Part shown: positions 55,550-64,000 of the stretch, piece by piece
Layout of the letters: the number at the start of each line of letters is the position of its first letter
How positions within the stretch are numbered: position 1 is the stretch's first letter
The notes under the pieces: generated by a model
The model's input: the letters and a program-made list of their open reading frames with translations, nothing else
Database searches by the model: none
What the model was told of the DNA's origin: nothing
Program-made: the position numbers and the translations under genes
Assembly: GCA_000314955.1 (NCBI GenBank)
Contig: BAEM01000009.1
Location: 1 to 64,000 of the forward strand
Reading direction: 5' to 3'
Source of the DNA: Paraglaciecola chathamensis S18K6
GTDB lineage: Bacteria > Pseudomonadota > Gammaproteobacteria > Enterobacterales > Alteromonadaceae
Length of the DNA: 64,000 bases

Positions 55550-55857
55550 TTTCTCTTTTACCTGTTTGTATTAACTCAACATCCACAAAGAGCTAATTTA
55601 CAGAAATAGATGATATTATCAACTAAATTGATTTAATGCGGTTAACTTGGGGTTGTTGTACGACGTAGATAGCACAAGCTGCAGACAATTTGGCAGGTCG
55701 GCTAGGTACATAACAAATAGCCTATTCTGCATCAGAGAATGGCGCATGTTTTTAAAGCGCGGGGCAAAAGTATGAGCCAAGGCCCCGCCAAAACTGATTA
55801 TGCTGAAATTAACTGCCATTAGCTTTATTGCCTAACTGCAGGCACAAAGCGGTATGA
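55550..55857. other. 308-base spacer without a clear gene
   Basis: A 66-codon minus-strand frame at 55619-55819 exists but has no good ribosome-binding site, signal peptide or recognisable motif, so I leave it out. No terminator for mscS was identified here. Confidence 0.5.
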
Positions 55858-56691
55858 CTATTCTGTTTTGTATAGGTGAACATCTCGCTGCGGGAACGGA
55901 ATGCTAATACCTTCTTTATCAAAGGCTTTTTTAACCTTTTCTTGCATATCCCAGTAGTAGGGCCATAAATCATCTGTGGCAACCCATGGGCGAAACATCA
56001 AGTCGACTGAATTGTCACCCAACCCACCTACGCTAATCCTAGGTGCCGGGTCAGTTAACGAACGCTCATCTTCTTCAAACAAACGCTTTAAAATGTCTTT
56101 CGCTTTATCGATATCGTCACCGTAGCCTATGCCAAACGTCATGTCGCAGCGGCGTTTGTCATACACGCTAATATTGACCAAAGTGGCATTAGATAAGCTA
56201 CCGTTAGGGATCACGATACGTCGATTATCAAATGTATTGACCACAGTATACAAAATCTGAATTTCGTTTACCGAGCCAATATAACCTTCGGCTTCAATAG
56301 TGTCGCCAACCTTGAATGGTTTGAAAATAAGAATGAGTACCCCACCAGCAAAATTGGCCAAACTGCCCTGTAACGCAAGGCCAATAGCCAAGCCGGCAGC
56401 ACCAATAACGGCAATAAACGAAGTGGTTTCAATGCCTATCATAGAGGCGACCGAAATCAGTAGCATCACTTTCAACACTGCGCTGATTAACCCGCACAAA
56501 AACTTATTTAGGGTGGGGTCTTTCTTGCCTAGTCTTTTATCTAAAATGCCGACGAAGCGATTGATCAGCCATAAACCAACCACCAAGGTGACAATGGCTA
56601 ATAGCAATTTGGGGGCATAGGTAAGCACAAGCGACAATGCATGGTCTAGTAATTCCGATACATCGATATTCGTTGAGAAAACGTCTTCCAT
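55858..56691 (-). CDS. mscS: Small-conductance mechanosensitive channel MscS
   Basis: 277 residues from the ATG at 56691 with AAGGAG upstream; E. coli MscS has 286. Three membrane spans lie in residues 20-125; the pore-lining third is GAAGLAIGLALQGSLANFAG. The beta domain follows (KPFKVGDTIEAEGYIGSVNE) and the alpha/beta domain ends with ISIPFPQRDVHLY. It opens on membrane tension to release solutes after hypo-osmotic shock. Confidence 0.93.
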   Translation of the reverse strand: MEDVFSTNIDVSELLDHALSLVLTYAPKLLLAIVTLVVGLWLINRFVGILDKRLGKKDPTLNKFLCGLISAVLKVMLLISVASMIGIETTSFIAVIGAAGLAIGLALQGSLANFAGGVLILIFKPFKVGDTIEAEGYIGSVNEIQILYTVVNTFDNRRIVIPNGSLSNATLVNISVYDKRRCDMTFGIGYGDDIDKAKDILKRLFEEDERSLTDPAPRISVGGLGDNSVDLMFRPWVATDDLWPYYWDMQEKVKKAFDKEGISIPFPQRDVHLYKTE

Positions 56692-57088
56692 TAAACAGCT
56701 CCTTAATTGTGTTGCGTAACTCATCAGGTATGACAAGCATGAGTGCCTCACTCGTCCTTTCAACCCGCGTTGATAAAGACAGAGAACAGATAAAGCGTTG
56801 GGGCTTCGGGCGTAAATTCAATACGCAGTACGATGAGTTGCAGGTAAACGCGACGCTTCACTTTACGCTAACAGGCTGTTTTACCTTAGTTATTTAAGCG
56901 CCAGAACCGTTTTGCGGCGAATAGTTATCAAAGAGGAATAAGGTAATTAAAGCAAGTAAGTAAGTAGGCCAAGGAGAACTAAAAAGCTAGGCAGATTGTA
57001 GCGGCCACAAAAGTTAACGACAACACGGGGATTGCAGGCGAAAATTGAACCCACAACAAACGCGTTAGGTGCTTAACAGCACAGCGCT
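56692..57088. other. 397-base spacer without a clear gene
   Basis: A plus-strand frame (56637-56897) overlaps the mscS start and has no recognisable product. It includes the AAGCAAGTAAGTAAGTAGG short repeat near 56950. The mscS promoter is expected in its left part. Nothing else seen. Confidence 0.5.
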
Positions 57089-57931
57089 TCAGACACGGCT
57101 CAAGTAATCTAACGCTGCACGTTGGGCTTTATGGTTCACTTGAACACATTCGCCTTCCCCCTCACATTCGTCCCCTTGCTCTGAGGCGTTTGAGCTTAGC
57201 ATTTCGCGGTAATGCACATAAATATCAGCAAGTGCATACAAGCAAGATTGCAGGCTGGCTTTGTCTAAATTAGGCAGTATTCCCTTCAATTCAGCGGTTA
57301 ACTCTGGTAGTTGCTGTTCGATACGACGAATACCGTTGGGTTCAAATCCATGGGCTTTTTTGGCTAATGGCGCGATCACCGTTTGACGCAGAAAAGAAAT
57401 AAACTCTAACGTTTCGAAAAATTCACCCCGCCCTATCTTGGCTGCGCCATACTGTATCCACACCCAAAACCGGTCTTCAAACCACTGTAGGGTGTGCATC
57501 GGGTAATGCCCCTCAGCGCCGCGGTATATATCGCTTAGTTGGCCCTCTTTTTCCCAAAGCACGATGGGATTATCCACGCGCTGGGCAACATCAGGTAAAG
57601 CAACAAATTTCAGATCCACATGGAGTAACTCTTCTCCTTCTTGGTACAAACATATCAATACTCTGGGCTCACCTACGTGCTCGCCAGTAAAGCACGCCAG
57701 TAGCTCACCAAATGATTCCGCGAGGGCTTGTCGCTGGGTATATAGCATATCGTAGCTATCAGGTTTAACAGCCAGCACAAAATCAAGGTCGCTATATTGG
57801 TCTAATTCATTCGTTGATGCTGAGCCTGTTATTGACAAGCCCGCGAATTGTTCGTTTTGTTGAGTAATACGGATAATACGTTCAAGAAACGACAATTGAT
57901 GAGGTAATGCGCTGGTCATCATTTTTAACAT
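57089..57931 (-). CDS. Nucleotidyltransferase-domain protein
   Basis: 280 residues from the ATG at 57931, which has GAGGG upstream; the frame extends 52 codons further without a site. The polymerase-beta-type signature is near the N-terminus: ITGSASTNELDQYSDLDFVL, giving the GS motif and the Asp-x-Asp metal pair. The remainder is helical. Related proteins adenylate aminoglycosides or belong to toxin-antitoxin or general nucleotidyltransferase groups; there is no evidence for any one. A run of acidic residues and Cys (DECEGEGECV) is near the C-terminus. Confidence 0.72.
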   Translation of the reverse strand: MLKMMTSALPHQLSFLERIIRITQQNEQFAGLSITGSASTNELDQYSDLDFVLAVKPDSYDMLYTQRQALAESFGELLACFTGEHVGEPRVLICLYQEGEELLHVDLKFVALPDVAQRVDNPIVLWEKEGQLSDIYRGAEGHYPMHTLQWFEDRFWVWIQYGAAKIGRGEFFETLEFISFLRQTVIAPLAKKAHGFEPNGIRRIEQQLPELTAELKGILPNLDKASLQSCLYALADIYVHYREMLSSNASEQGDECEGEGECVQVNHKAQRAALDYLSRV

Positions 57932-58151
57932 GGGAAATGCCCTCTTGCTACACACTTGCCACAAATAGATAGCCAAGATTCTCACAATCACTTGCGTAAA
58001 CCAATCACTAAATTTGAGGGTATAAAACAAACCGTAATGTGTTAAGTAATCCCCCCACCCAAACGAGCGGTAATACATATTATCCATAGTAACCCATCGT
58101 CTTTTTTGTTATTGGTAGCGTATTGATTGTAAAAGCATAAGTGGGTTTTGA

Positions 58152-59885
58152 GTGAACAACACACATTCTTCCGTGTTGAATAAAGTGGCGTTTTTAATTT
58201 TGCATGGTTTTGACAAAAGTTATCGTCGACATTCGCGTATTACGCGAGACGCCCAACAACGGTTTGAACAAGCAAAGTGGCAAGAAACACAAAAAGCGAT
58301 GAAAGAGCGCATCGCAATTTACGAGCGCACCTTGGCCGATGCCGTGGGAGAAATCTACCAGCAGGTGTTTCCTCATCAAGAGAATGATCAATTCTGGCTC
58401 GACCTAAAAATACGTTATCAAAAGATACTCAGCGATCACCCTCAATATGAATTAGCAGAAACCTTTTATAATTCAGTTATAGGGCGAATTTTTAAACATC
58501 AACAAATTAACGATGACATGATGTTTATCATGCCCACTCGCTGCTATTTGGCAGGCTTGCAACGTCACTTAGTGGTACATAGTTTCGATACGTCAGGTAC
58601 GGTACGTAAAATGTTAGAAGACATTTTCAACCGCTATCATTTCGATATTGCATTTCAAGATATACAGCGTGACCTAAAGCATTTAGACGGAGCATTGCGC
58701 GCACGTTTGAACACAGCACAGCTCGCCAGTGTACACACAGTAGAAATGCTCAAACCGGTGTTTTATCGCAGCAAGTCGGCCTACATAATTGGGCGAATTT
58801 GTATGCCAGATGAAACCCTACCCTTTGTTATACCCCTTTCAATTAACAGCACAAACACGTCTGATGAAAGTAACCAGATTGTCGTAGAGGCGCTGCTAAC
58901 AGAACGTCAAGATCTCAGTGTGATATTTAGCTTTGCCCGCTCTTACTTTATGGCTGACACCCAACACCCAGCAGAAGTGGTTGCCTTTCTCCATGAGCTT
59001 TTGCCTCACAAAAAGAAATTCGAGTTGTATATTGCGCTAGGTTTATACAAGCACGGTAAGACTGTGTTCTACAGAAATTTTCTAGCCCACATAGAAGATT
59101 CGAGCGATCAGTTTGCCATTGCTCCTGGGATCCGCGGGCTGGTAATGGCGGTATTTCACTTACCCTCTTACGGTGTGGTCTTCAAGATCATCAAAGATGA
59201 ATTCCCAGAAAGTAAAAAGATCACCCGCCAGCATGTAAAAGATTGCTACAAGTTAGTCAAAATGACAGACCGGGTGGGACGCATGGCAGATACCCATGAG
59301 TACGTTAATTTTCGCTTACCTCGCCATCGAGTTGAGCAAGCCTTGATTGATGAGCTGCTTGAAACCTGTGCCAGTAGTGTAGAACTCACGGATGATGAAG
59401 TGATCATCAAACATTTGTACATTGAGCGAAAAATGACACCGTTAAATATCTTTTTAGCCCAACAGGAAGATCCGAAATTAATCACCAATGCCTTAAACGA
59501 CCTTGGTTTATGTATTAAGCAAATCGCTGCTGCGCATATTTTTGCCGGTGACATGCTGCATAAAAACTTTGGGATCACCCGTGGAGGTCGTGTCATTTTT
59601 TATGATTACGATGAAATTTGTTATTTAACTGAGCGCGAATTCAGAGCCCTACCCAAATCGGATGACCCGTACGCCATTGATACTCTTTCCGTGGGTCCAA
59701 CAGACGTGTTCCCAGAACAGTTTGAGCATTTTATTGTGGGTAAAAAGCACTTAAAGCAAGAGTTAAAAGCCCTGCACGGTGAGATCATGACCGCCGAGTA
59801 TTGGCAGCATATGCAAGCACAATCCCTTAAAGGCGATGTGCCTGATTTTATTCCTTACGATCAAACAAAACGTTTTGTAAATTAA
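58152..59885 (+). CDS. aceK: Isocitrate dehydrogenase kinase/phosphatase
   Basis: 577 residues, matching E. coli AceK (578). GTG start at 58152. The regulatory N-terminal half is helical. The kinase-like C-terminal half has the ATP-binding loop FAIAPGIRGLVMAVFHLPS, YGVVFKIIKDEFPE with the conserved lysine, and HKNFGITRGGRVIFYDYDEI with the catalytic and metal-binding residues. It phosphorylates and dephosphorylates isocitrate dehydrogenase to set flux between the TCA cycle and the glyoxylate shunt. In enterobacteria it follows aceBA. Here it stands alone, so it is regulated apart from aceA and aceB. Confidence 0.96.
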   Translation: MNNTHSSVLNKVAFLILHGFDKSYRRHSRITRDAQQRFEQAKWQETQKAMKERIAIYERTLADAVGEIYQQVFPHQENDQFWLDLKIRYQKILSDHPQYELAETFYNSVIGRIFKHQQINDDMMFIMPTRCYLAGLQRHLVVHSFDTSGTVRKMLEDIFNRYHFDIAFQDIQRDLKHLDGALRARLNTAQLASVHTVEMLKPVFYRSKSAYIIGRICMPDETLPFVIPLSINSTNTSDESNQIVVEALLTERQDLSVIFSFARSYFMADTQHPAEVVAFLHELLPHKKKFELYIALGLYKHGKTVFYRNFLAHIEDSSDQFAIAPGIRGLVMAVFHLPSYGVVFKIIKDEFPESKKITRQHVKDCYKLVKMTDRVGRMADTHEYVNFRLPRHRVEQALIDELLETCASSVELTDDEVIIKHLYIERKMTPLNIFLAQQEDPKLITNALNDLGLCIKQIAAAHIFAGDMLHKNFGITRGGRVIFYDYDEICYLTEREFRALPKSDDPYAIDTLSVGPTDVFPEQFEHFIVGKKHLKQELKALHGEIMTAEYWQHMQAQSLKGDVPDFIPYDQTKRFVN

Positions 59886-59889
59886 GCAG

Positions 59890-59920
59890 GCCTTAGCGCA
59901 TCTTCGATTTGCGCTAAGGC
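59890..59920. terminator. Hairpin between convergent aceK and mechanosensitive channel genes
   Basis: GCCTTAGCGC / GCGCTAAGGC, a 10-bp perfect stem with an 11-base loop. There is no long T-run, so strength is uncertain. It lies 4 bases past the aceK stop codon and could act on both genes. Confidence 0.55.
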
Positions 59921-59947
59921 ACAGGCTCACTAAGACCTAGCTAACAC

Positions 59948-61369
59948 CTAATTTTTACTTTCGGTGGTATTCGTTACCGTGTAGCTGGGGTTAAGAACAC
60001 GTACTTCTCGTTGCGGAAACGGAATAGTAATGTCGTGTTCACGCAGAGTTTCGAAGATGGTTAGCATTAAATCACCACCGACGCGGTTTTTACCGTCGTC
60101 TATGCCTTCCATCCAGAACTCCACAAACACATTAACCCCTGAATCGCCAAAGCTATCTATTTCACAATCAGGGCGTTCTTCAATGGGGTATTCTTCACCG
60201 CTGAGCACCTGGGGATGCTCAGCCACTACGTCTTTAATAATCTCGACCATGGAACGAATATCCGTTTCATAGGCCACTGAAAAATCAACCCGATAACGCT
60301 GCTTGGGGTTCTTATGAGACCAATTCACAAAGGTGCTTGATATGAACTTTTCATTAGGCACCATGATGTCTTTGCCATCATAGGTCTCAAGGGTGGTGTA
60401 ACGCATTTTAAAATGCCTAACGAACCCCTTCTGGCCATCTTCCATTTCAATGTAATCACCAATCGTTACAGAGCGATCGAGCAATATAATGATGCCAGAA
60501 ATAAAGTTTGATGCGATTGACTGTAAACCAAAGCCTAACCCCACGCCCACGGCGCCACCAAATACAGCAAGTGCGGTCAGGTTTATCCCCATAACATTGA
60601 GTAATAACAGGGCGATAACACACACTAAGGCGACTTCGAACAATTTGGCGAAGACTTCTCGGGTTCGAATATCGAGTGACTCTTGTTTGCGTATTATGTC
60701 TTGGCCGACATTATTCGACGCGCGGCCTACCCAAAATAAAAGAGTGCCAAAAATCACCACTCGAGCGAGCCCGTAAGCTGAAATTTCAATATTCCCGATA
60801 TTTAGGCTGAGCCCTTGGAGCACTTCAATGATGCCCTCAAGCCAACCGACCATATGCAGGAACAACAGCGGTAACATCATCCATTTTAGTAAATTGGCCA
60901 ACACAGGATGGGACACGCACGCATTAATCACAGAGTTAACAAACAGCAAAACGGCTATGGTCAAAGCGAGATCTAAAATCCAGTTGGCCCCGATGAGACT
61001 GGCGCTAAATTCACTGACCACTTTGAGTAAAACGATAGCAATAAGCGGAAATAGCATTTTATCAATGCGATATGTGATGCGCCGCAGTGGGTGATCCTTG
61101 GCTTGCGGTTGATTGGTAACAAATTTGGATGAGCGGCGCAATTTGCTGCCAAGCCAATATGCGAGTAAATAAATGCAGCCAATCAAGCCGATTTGCAAAT
61201 AAGTATCTGCCATAAAAAGATGCTGATGAGCTACCTCTAGATAATGCTCTACTGTTTGCATCAAGCTTTGGCTGGTTGTCTCAAGTACCGCGCTATTATC
61301 CGTTGCCGCTGGCGTTTGTGTTACCGCAGTATCGCTATTCGCTACGGCATCGTTGTTCGTTGTATCCAC
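59948..61369 (-). CDS. MscS-family mechanosensitive channel, larger type
   Basis: 473 residues. A hydrophilic Thr/Ala-rich N-terminus is followed by extra membrane spans (HLFMADTYLQIGLIGCIYLL, LLFVNSVINACV), then the MscS core: GGAVGVGLGFGLQSIASNFI as pore helix, SVTIGDYIEMEDGQKGFVRH, and DITIPFPQREVRVLN at the C-terminus. It is of the longer MscS relatives, about 200 residues more than the other channel at 55858. It probably has a different tension threshold or regulation. Confidence 0.9.
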   Translation of the reverse strand: MDTTNNDAVANSDTAVTQTPAATDNSAVLETTSQSLMQTVEHYLEVAHQHLFMADTYLQIGLIGCIYLLAYWLGSKLRRSSKFVTNQPQAKDHPLRRITYRIDKMLFPLIAIVLLKVVSEFSASLIGANWILDLALTIAVLLFVNSVINACVSHPVLANLLKWMMLPLLFLHMVGWLEGIIEVLQGLSLNIGNIEISAYGLARVVIFGTLLFWVGRASNNVGQDIIRKQESLDIRTREVFAKLFEVALVCVIALLLLNVMGINLTALAVFGGAVGVGLGFGLQSIASNFISGIIILLDRSVTIGDYIEMEDGQKGFVRHFKMRYTTLETYDGKDIMVPNEKFISSTFVNWSHKNPKQRYRVDFSVAYETDIRSMVEIIKDVVAEHPQVLSGEEYPIEERPDCEIDSFGDSGVNVFVEFWMEGIDDGKNRVGGDLMLTIFETLREHDITIPFPQREVRVLNPSYTVTNTTESKN

Positions 61370-61387
61370 GTTGTTTTCTCTAACCTA

Positions 61388-61777
61388 TTAAGGGATGGCT
61401 AACCAAATAAGGAATAATGAGGCAATATAGCCAATTGCCCACAAAATGCTACGTAAAAGATGTACGTTGCACCAGTAAGCACATAAATAGCCGATCCGAG
61501 CAGTAATAAACACTATGGCGCTATATTCTGCTAAGTGCCCTGCTGATTGCGTGGCAATCACTGCTAGCGCCCCAGGAACGAATAAAATCAATGCTTCAAA
61601 ACAATTTGCATGGGCCGCTGATGCTCGTGCACCGAAGCCGCTTAACTGTTTTTGCTGCTCTCTCGGGTAGCGGTTATCGTACCCCCCTTGCTCTTTATTC
61701 ATTGCCAGAGTTAGCGGCACTTTGGCAACAATCGGCAGTAGCGCTGCTATCAGTAAGCAAATCAGTATTATGGTCAT
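61388..61777 (-). CDS. MAPEG-family membrane protein
   Basis: 129 residues with four membrane spans. YDNRYPREQQKQLSGFGARA, with RA followed by HANCFEAL, is the MAPEG signature, and the helix ALILFVPGALAVIA follows. Eukaryotic members handle glutathione and leukotrienes; bacterial ones are usually of unknown role. Its stop codon is 18 bases from the start of the mechanosensitive channel gene downstream, so the two may be co-transcribed. Confidence 0.85.
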   Translation of the reverse strand: MTIILICLLIAALLPIVAKVPLTLAMNKEQGGYDNRYPREQQKQLSGFGARASAAHANCFEALILFVPGALAVIATQSAGHLAEYSAIVFITARIGYLCAYWCNVHLLRSILWAIGYIASLFLIWLAIP

Positions 61778-62001
61778 AGTGTCATGATTCCTAATGAGGT
61801 TTTGTTTAGCGACTCTAGCATGTATTTCGACTATTTCCCTAGTGGTGAGCCCACATGGCGATATGAAAAGAAACTAAATTAGCTTATACATACCACTCAC
61901 TTTTAATCAGTCTTAATGCAAGCTTTAATCTATTGATTTTTATGAGATAAAGCATACTCTTAAGCGAGAGCGAAACGTTTACTTACGCAAAATGGTGGTT
62001 T

Positions 62002-62718
62002 ATGGACAGCGTATGGTTGGTGATTACTTTTACCTTACTTGCAGGCTTAGCTATGCCTGCAGGTGCGCTAATTGCCCGCATCGAGCATTTTCAATCTCAG
62101 TGGTTTGAAGAAGAGTTGCGGCATTTGATCATCGCCTTTGGCGGTGGTGCATTGCTTTCAGCAGTTGCCTTAGTTTTAGTCCCTGAGGGCATAGCGAATT
62201 TACCATTGTTCACTAGCCTGTTGTTTTTTATTAGCGGCAGTGTGTGTTTCATGGGGATTGATATTTTATTGGTTAAAATCAATACCCCAGGCAGCCAACT
62301 GGCCGCGATGCTCGCTGACTTTATTCCTGAGTCAGTCGCTTTAGGCGCTGCGTTTGCAACGGGCAAAAGCAATGCTGTGTTGCTGGCAGTTCTCATCGGC
62401 TTACAAAATTTGCCAGAAGGGTTTAATGCATATCGCGAGATGCGCTCAGGTAATAAGTTTAGCGCTAACCGCCTGCTGATTATTTTCAGTGCGCTGGCGC
62501 TATTTGGGCCTGCGGCTGGTCTGAGTGGATATTTTTGGCTGGCCAACTACCCAGATGTTGTTTCAGCGATTATGCTGTTTGCATCGGGTGGCATCCTATA
62601 TTCAATTTTTCAAGATATTGCCCCTCAGGCGAAGCTCGACAAACATTGGTTTCCGCCTATGGGTGGTATATTTGGTTTTGCTCTTGGATTAATCGGTTTT
62701 ATGCTGACCCAGCATTAA
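62002..62718 (+). CDS. ZIP-family-like metal transporter
   Basis: 238 residues with about eight membrane spans. The two core helices of ZIP transporters are recognisable: LADFIPESVALGAAFATG (fourth) and LQNLPEGFNAY (fifth). In typical ZIPs these read HNxPEG and HxxPEG or HExxH. Here the fourth has A-D in place of H-N, so the first metal site is altered and the ion may not be zinc. The histidine-rich loop between helices 3 and 4 is absent. A cytosol-directed import of a divalent cation is inferred from the fold. No SD-like site is clear before the ATG. Confidence 0.72.
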   Translation: MDSVWLVITFTLLAGLAMPAGALIARIEHFQSQWFEEELRHLIIAFGGGALLSAVALVLVPEGIANLPLFTSLLFFISGSVCFMGIDILLVKINTPGSQLAAMLADFIPESVALGAAFATGKSNAVLLAVLIGLQNLPEGFNAYREMRSGNKFSANRLLIIFSALALFGPAAGLSGYFWLANYPDVVSAIMLFASGGILYSIFQDIAPQAKLDKHWFPPMGGIFGFALGLIGFMLTQH

Positions 62719-62736
62719 CCGCTCTGTTCTTGTGGT

Positions 62737-62755
62737 AAAGGAGTAGATAAGCATT
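62737..62755 (+). promoter_or_regulatory. Strong Shine-Dalgarno before a possible ATT start
   Basis: AAAGGAG at 62737-62743, nine bases before an ATT at 62753 that is in frame with the cyclase gene. The first ATG (62786) is 33 bases further, too far for this site. A stop codon (TAG, 62744) precedes ATT in frame. Confidence 0.5.
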
Positions 62756-62785
62756 AAACATTCAAATATCCAACAACGTATCGAT

Positions 62786-63862
62786 ATGGATATGCTCAGG
62801 CGATCGCTGGCCGGCGTCATCGTGTACGCATTTATATTGCCAGTCATTTTCTGGCCTTTGCACTTTGTAGAGGCTAAACACGACCTCGCATATATTCTTT
62901 GCGGCTGCATGTTTTTAATCAGTGTCCTGCGATTGATTCACTATTATTTTTCAAAGCCGTTATACAAATTTTCTGCGCGTTTATGGTTTTTGCTTTTCGC
63001 CCTATTCTCGCTAATGCATGCAGGCATACTCGGTTTTGTATTTACTTTGGCAATTTTCGACGAGCGCTTTACGCCTATTATTCACATCTCAATGCTTGCT
63101 ACCGCTGGCATTAGTGTAAGTGCACTTTTTGCTCTGAGTCCAAGAATTAGGTTCGCGCTTTTGAATTTATCATTCCTAATGATGCCCGTCATGTTCACTG
63201 GCTTTTTAACTGAGGAATACATTCCCTTAGCTAGCATGATGTTAGTGTTTTTACTTTATATCTCCGGTATAGGTATAAGATCCAATAGAGAGTATAGGCG
63301 CTCATTTGATATAGAAATTGAGCTAGAGGCCCAGCGAAAAGAGCTAGAAACGCTCAACCAGACTGACGCCTTAACGAGTATTTATAACCGAGGCTACTTT
63401 AACCAACATTTTGAAGACCAGTGGCAATACGCCATGCGCCACGAACTTGAAATAGCGATATTGTTGATTGATGTTGATCACTTTAAAGCCATTAATGATA
63501 CTCATGGCCATCTGGCGGGTGACGCTTGTTTAGTCAACCTGGCTTATGCGATAAATAAAACGGTTAATCGCTCCATCGATGTAGCGGCGCGCTACGGGGG
63601 TGAGGAGTTTGTGGTGCTACTAAGCGGTTGCAACACGGAACAAGCGCGCAGTATGGCGCAAAAAATCGAGCAGGCGATTCAAGATCACAAATTTGTGCAT
63701 GAAGGAACGGTGATACCCGTAACCGTCAGCATAGGCATTGCTACAACGATGCCTAAACCCAAGCAAAAATCGAGTACTCTAATCGACCAAGCCGACCAGG
63801 CCCTGTACCAAGCTAAGGCTCAAGGTCGCAATCGTTCGATTGTATTCACTGAAGACGAATAG
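62786..63862 (+). CDS. Membrane diguanylate cyclase (GGDEF domain)
   Basis: 358 residues from the first ATG; an ATT at 62753 with a much better ribosome-binding site would add 11 residues (IKHSNIQQRID). About six membrane spans fill residues 1-165. After a short linker (EAQRKELETLNQTDALTSIY) the GGDEF domain begins: IDVDHFKAINDTHGHLAGD and the active site ARYGGEEFVVLL. RSID five residues before GGEEF is the inhibitory site that binds c-di-GMP, so product inhibition is expected. It makes c-di-GMP, which controls attachment and motility. No EAL domain is present. Confidence 0.93.
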   Translation: MDMLRRSLAGVIVYAFILPVIFWPLHFVEAKHDLAYILCGCMFLISVLRLIHYYFSKPLYKFSARLWFLLFALFSLMHAGILGFVFTLAIFDERFTPIIHISMLATAGISVSALFALSPRIRFALLNLSFLMMPVMFTGFLTEEYIPLASMMLVFLLYISGIGIRSNREYRRSFDIEIELEAQRKELETLNQTDALTSIYNRGYFNQHFEDQWQYAMRHELEIAILLIDVDHFKAINDTHGHLAGDACLVNLAYAINKTVNRSIDVAARYGGEEFVVLLSGCNTEQARSMAQKIEQAIQDHKFVHEGTVIPVTVSIGIATTMPKPKQKSSTLIDQADQALYQAKAQGRNRSIVFTEDE

Positions 63863-63903
63863 GTTTACACTAGCGCTTTTATAATGATGAATTTTGTACC
63901 CGC

Positions 63904-64000
63904 GTGACACACACTTTAGACCAACTACAGATATCGCTTCCCTCACCAGAACAGCGAATTACACCTGACTGGAAAAACGCTGAACGTCTACAAATTTGGG
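63904..64000 (+). CDS. 5' part of a gene cut by the right edge
   Basis: GTG at 63904 opens a frame (MTHTLDQLQISLPSPEQ...) that runs off the window after 32 residues. The LPSPEQRITPDW stretch recalls the N-terminus of PLP-dependent ACC deaminase / D-cysteine desulfhydrase proteins, but the match is too short to rely on. Confidence 0.35.
   Translation, partial: MTHTLDQLQISLPSPEQRITPDWKNAERLQIW

Noticed and set aside
55619-55819. A 66-codon minus-strand frame
   Set aside because: No ribosome-binding site, no recognisable motif and no support from neighbouring operons.
1-64000. tRNA or rRNA genes, insertion sequences, prophage, CRISPR array
   Set aside because: None seen: no transposase-like, integrase-like or Cas-like protein, no array of spaced identical repeats, and no clear tRNA cloverleaf. 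A small RNA gene could have been missed by eye.

Overview
The window looks like chromosomal DNA of a marine gammaproteobacterium of the order Alteromonadales, most likely near Paraglaciecola, Glaciecola or Alteromonas. This is inferred from content: three TonB-dependent receptors, exosortase-type PEP-CTERM surface proteins, a TRAP transporter, a mannitol dehydrogenase, sulfotransferases and gammaproteobacterial housekeeping genes (nadA, nlpI, cdd, topB, katE, aceK). I see no rRNA, tRNA, insertion sequence, prophage or CRISPR array.

Layout. 1-5018: a possible gene start at the left edge, a HAD phosphatase, nadA, a Sel1-repeat/M64-like metallopeptidase behind nlpI, and cdd. 5019-7375: two tandem paralogous PEP-CTERM genes. 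7570-16039: a FecI-type sigma factor, FecR, an STN-containing TonB receptor, an exported metallophosphatase, a YHYH lipoprotein and a His-rich exported protein. 16065-26941: an unknown exported protein, a YegD-type Hsp70, mannitol 2-dehydrogenase with an NCS1-type permease, a Tat-exported PhoD-like phosphatase and topB. 26951-36091: a catabolic island (PQQ dehydrogenase, two-domain VOC lipoprotein, SDR, TonB receptor, divergent epoxide-hydrolase-like lipoprotein, TetR regulator). 36343-39414: a third PEP-CTERM gene and an S9 peptidase. 39626-46012: arsC, an EamA exporter, an AraC regulator, a TRAP transporter (dctPQM) and an SDR. 46257-51790: two sulfotransferases and a TonB receptor. 52316-64000: katE, a DUF4405-like membrane pair, two MscS channels, a nucleotidyltransferase, aceK, a MAPEG protein, a ZIP-like transporter, a diguanylate cyclase and a gene cut by the right edge.

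The most interesting regulatory signal is shared by the three PEP-CTERM genes, which lie about 30 kb apart. Each has a sigma-54-type -24/-12 element 47-67 bp before its start codon and, 50-62 bp further upstream, a copy of GTC-N7-TTTAC(A/G). This points to one sigma-54 activator controlling surface-protein genes at several loci. The most interesting gene neighbourhoods are the FecIR/TonB-receptor/phosphatase/YHYH group, the envelope-centred catabolic island, and nlpI next to a predicted periplasmic metalloprotease.
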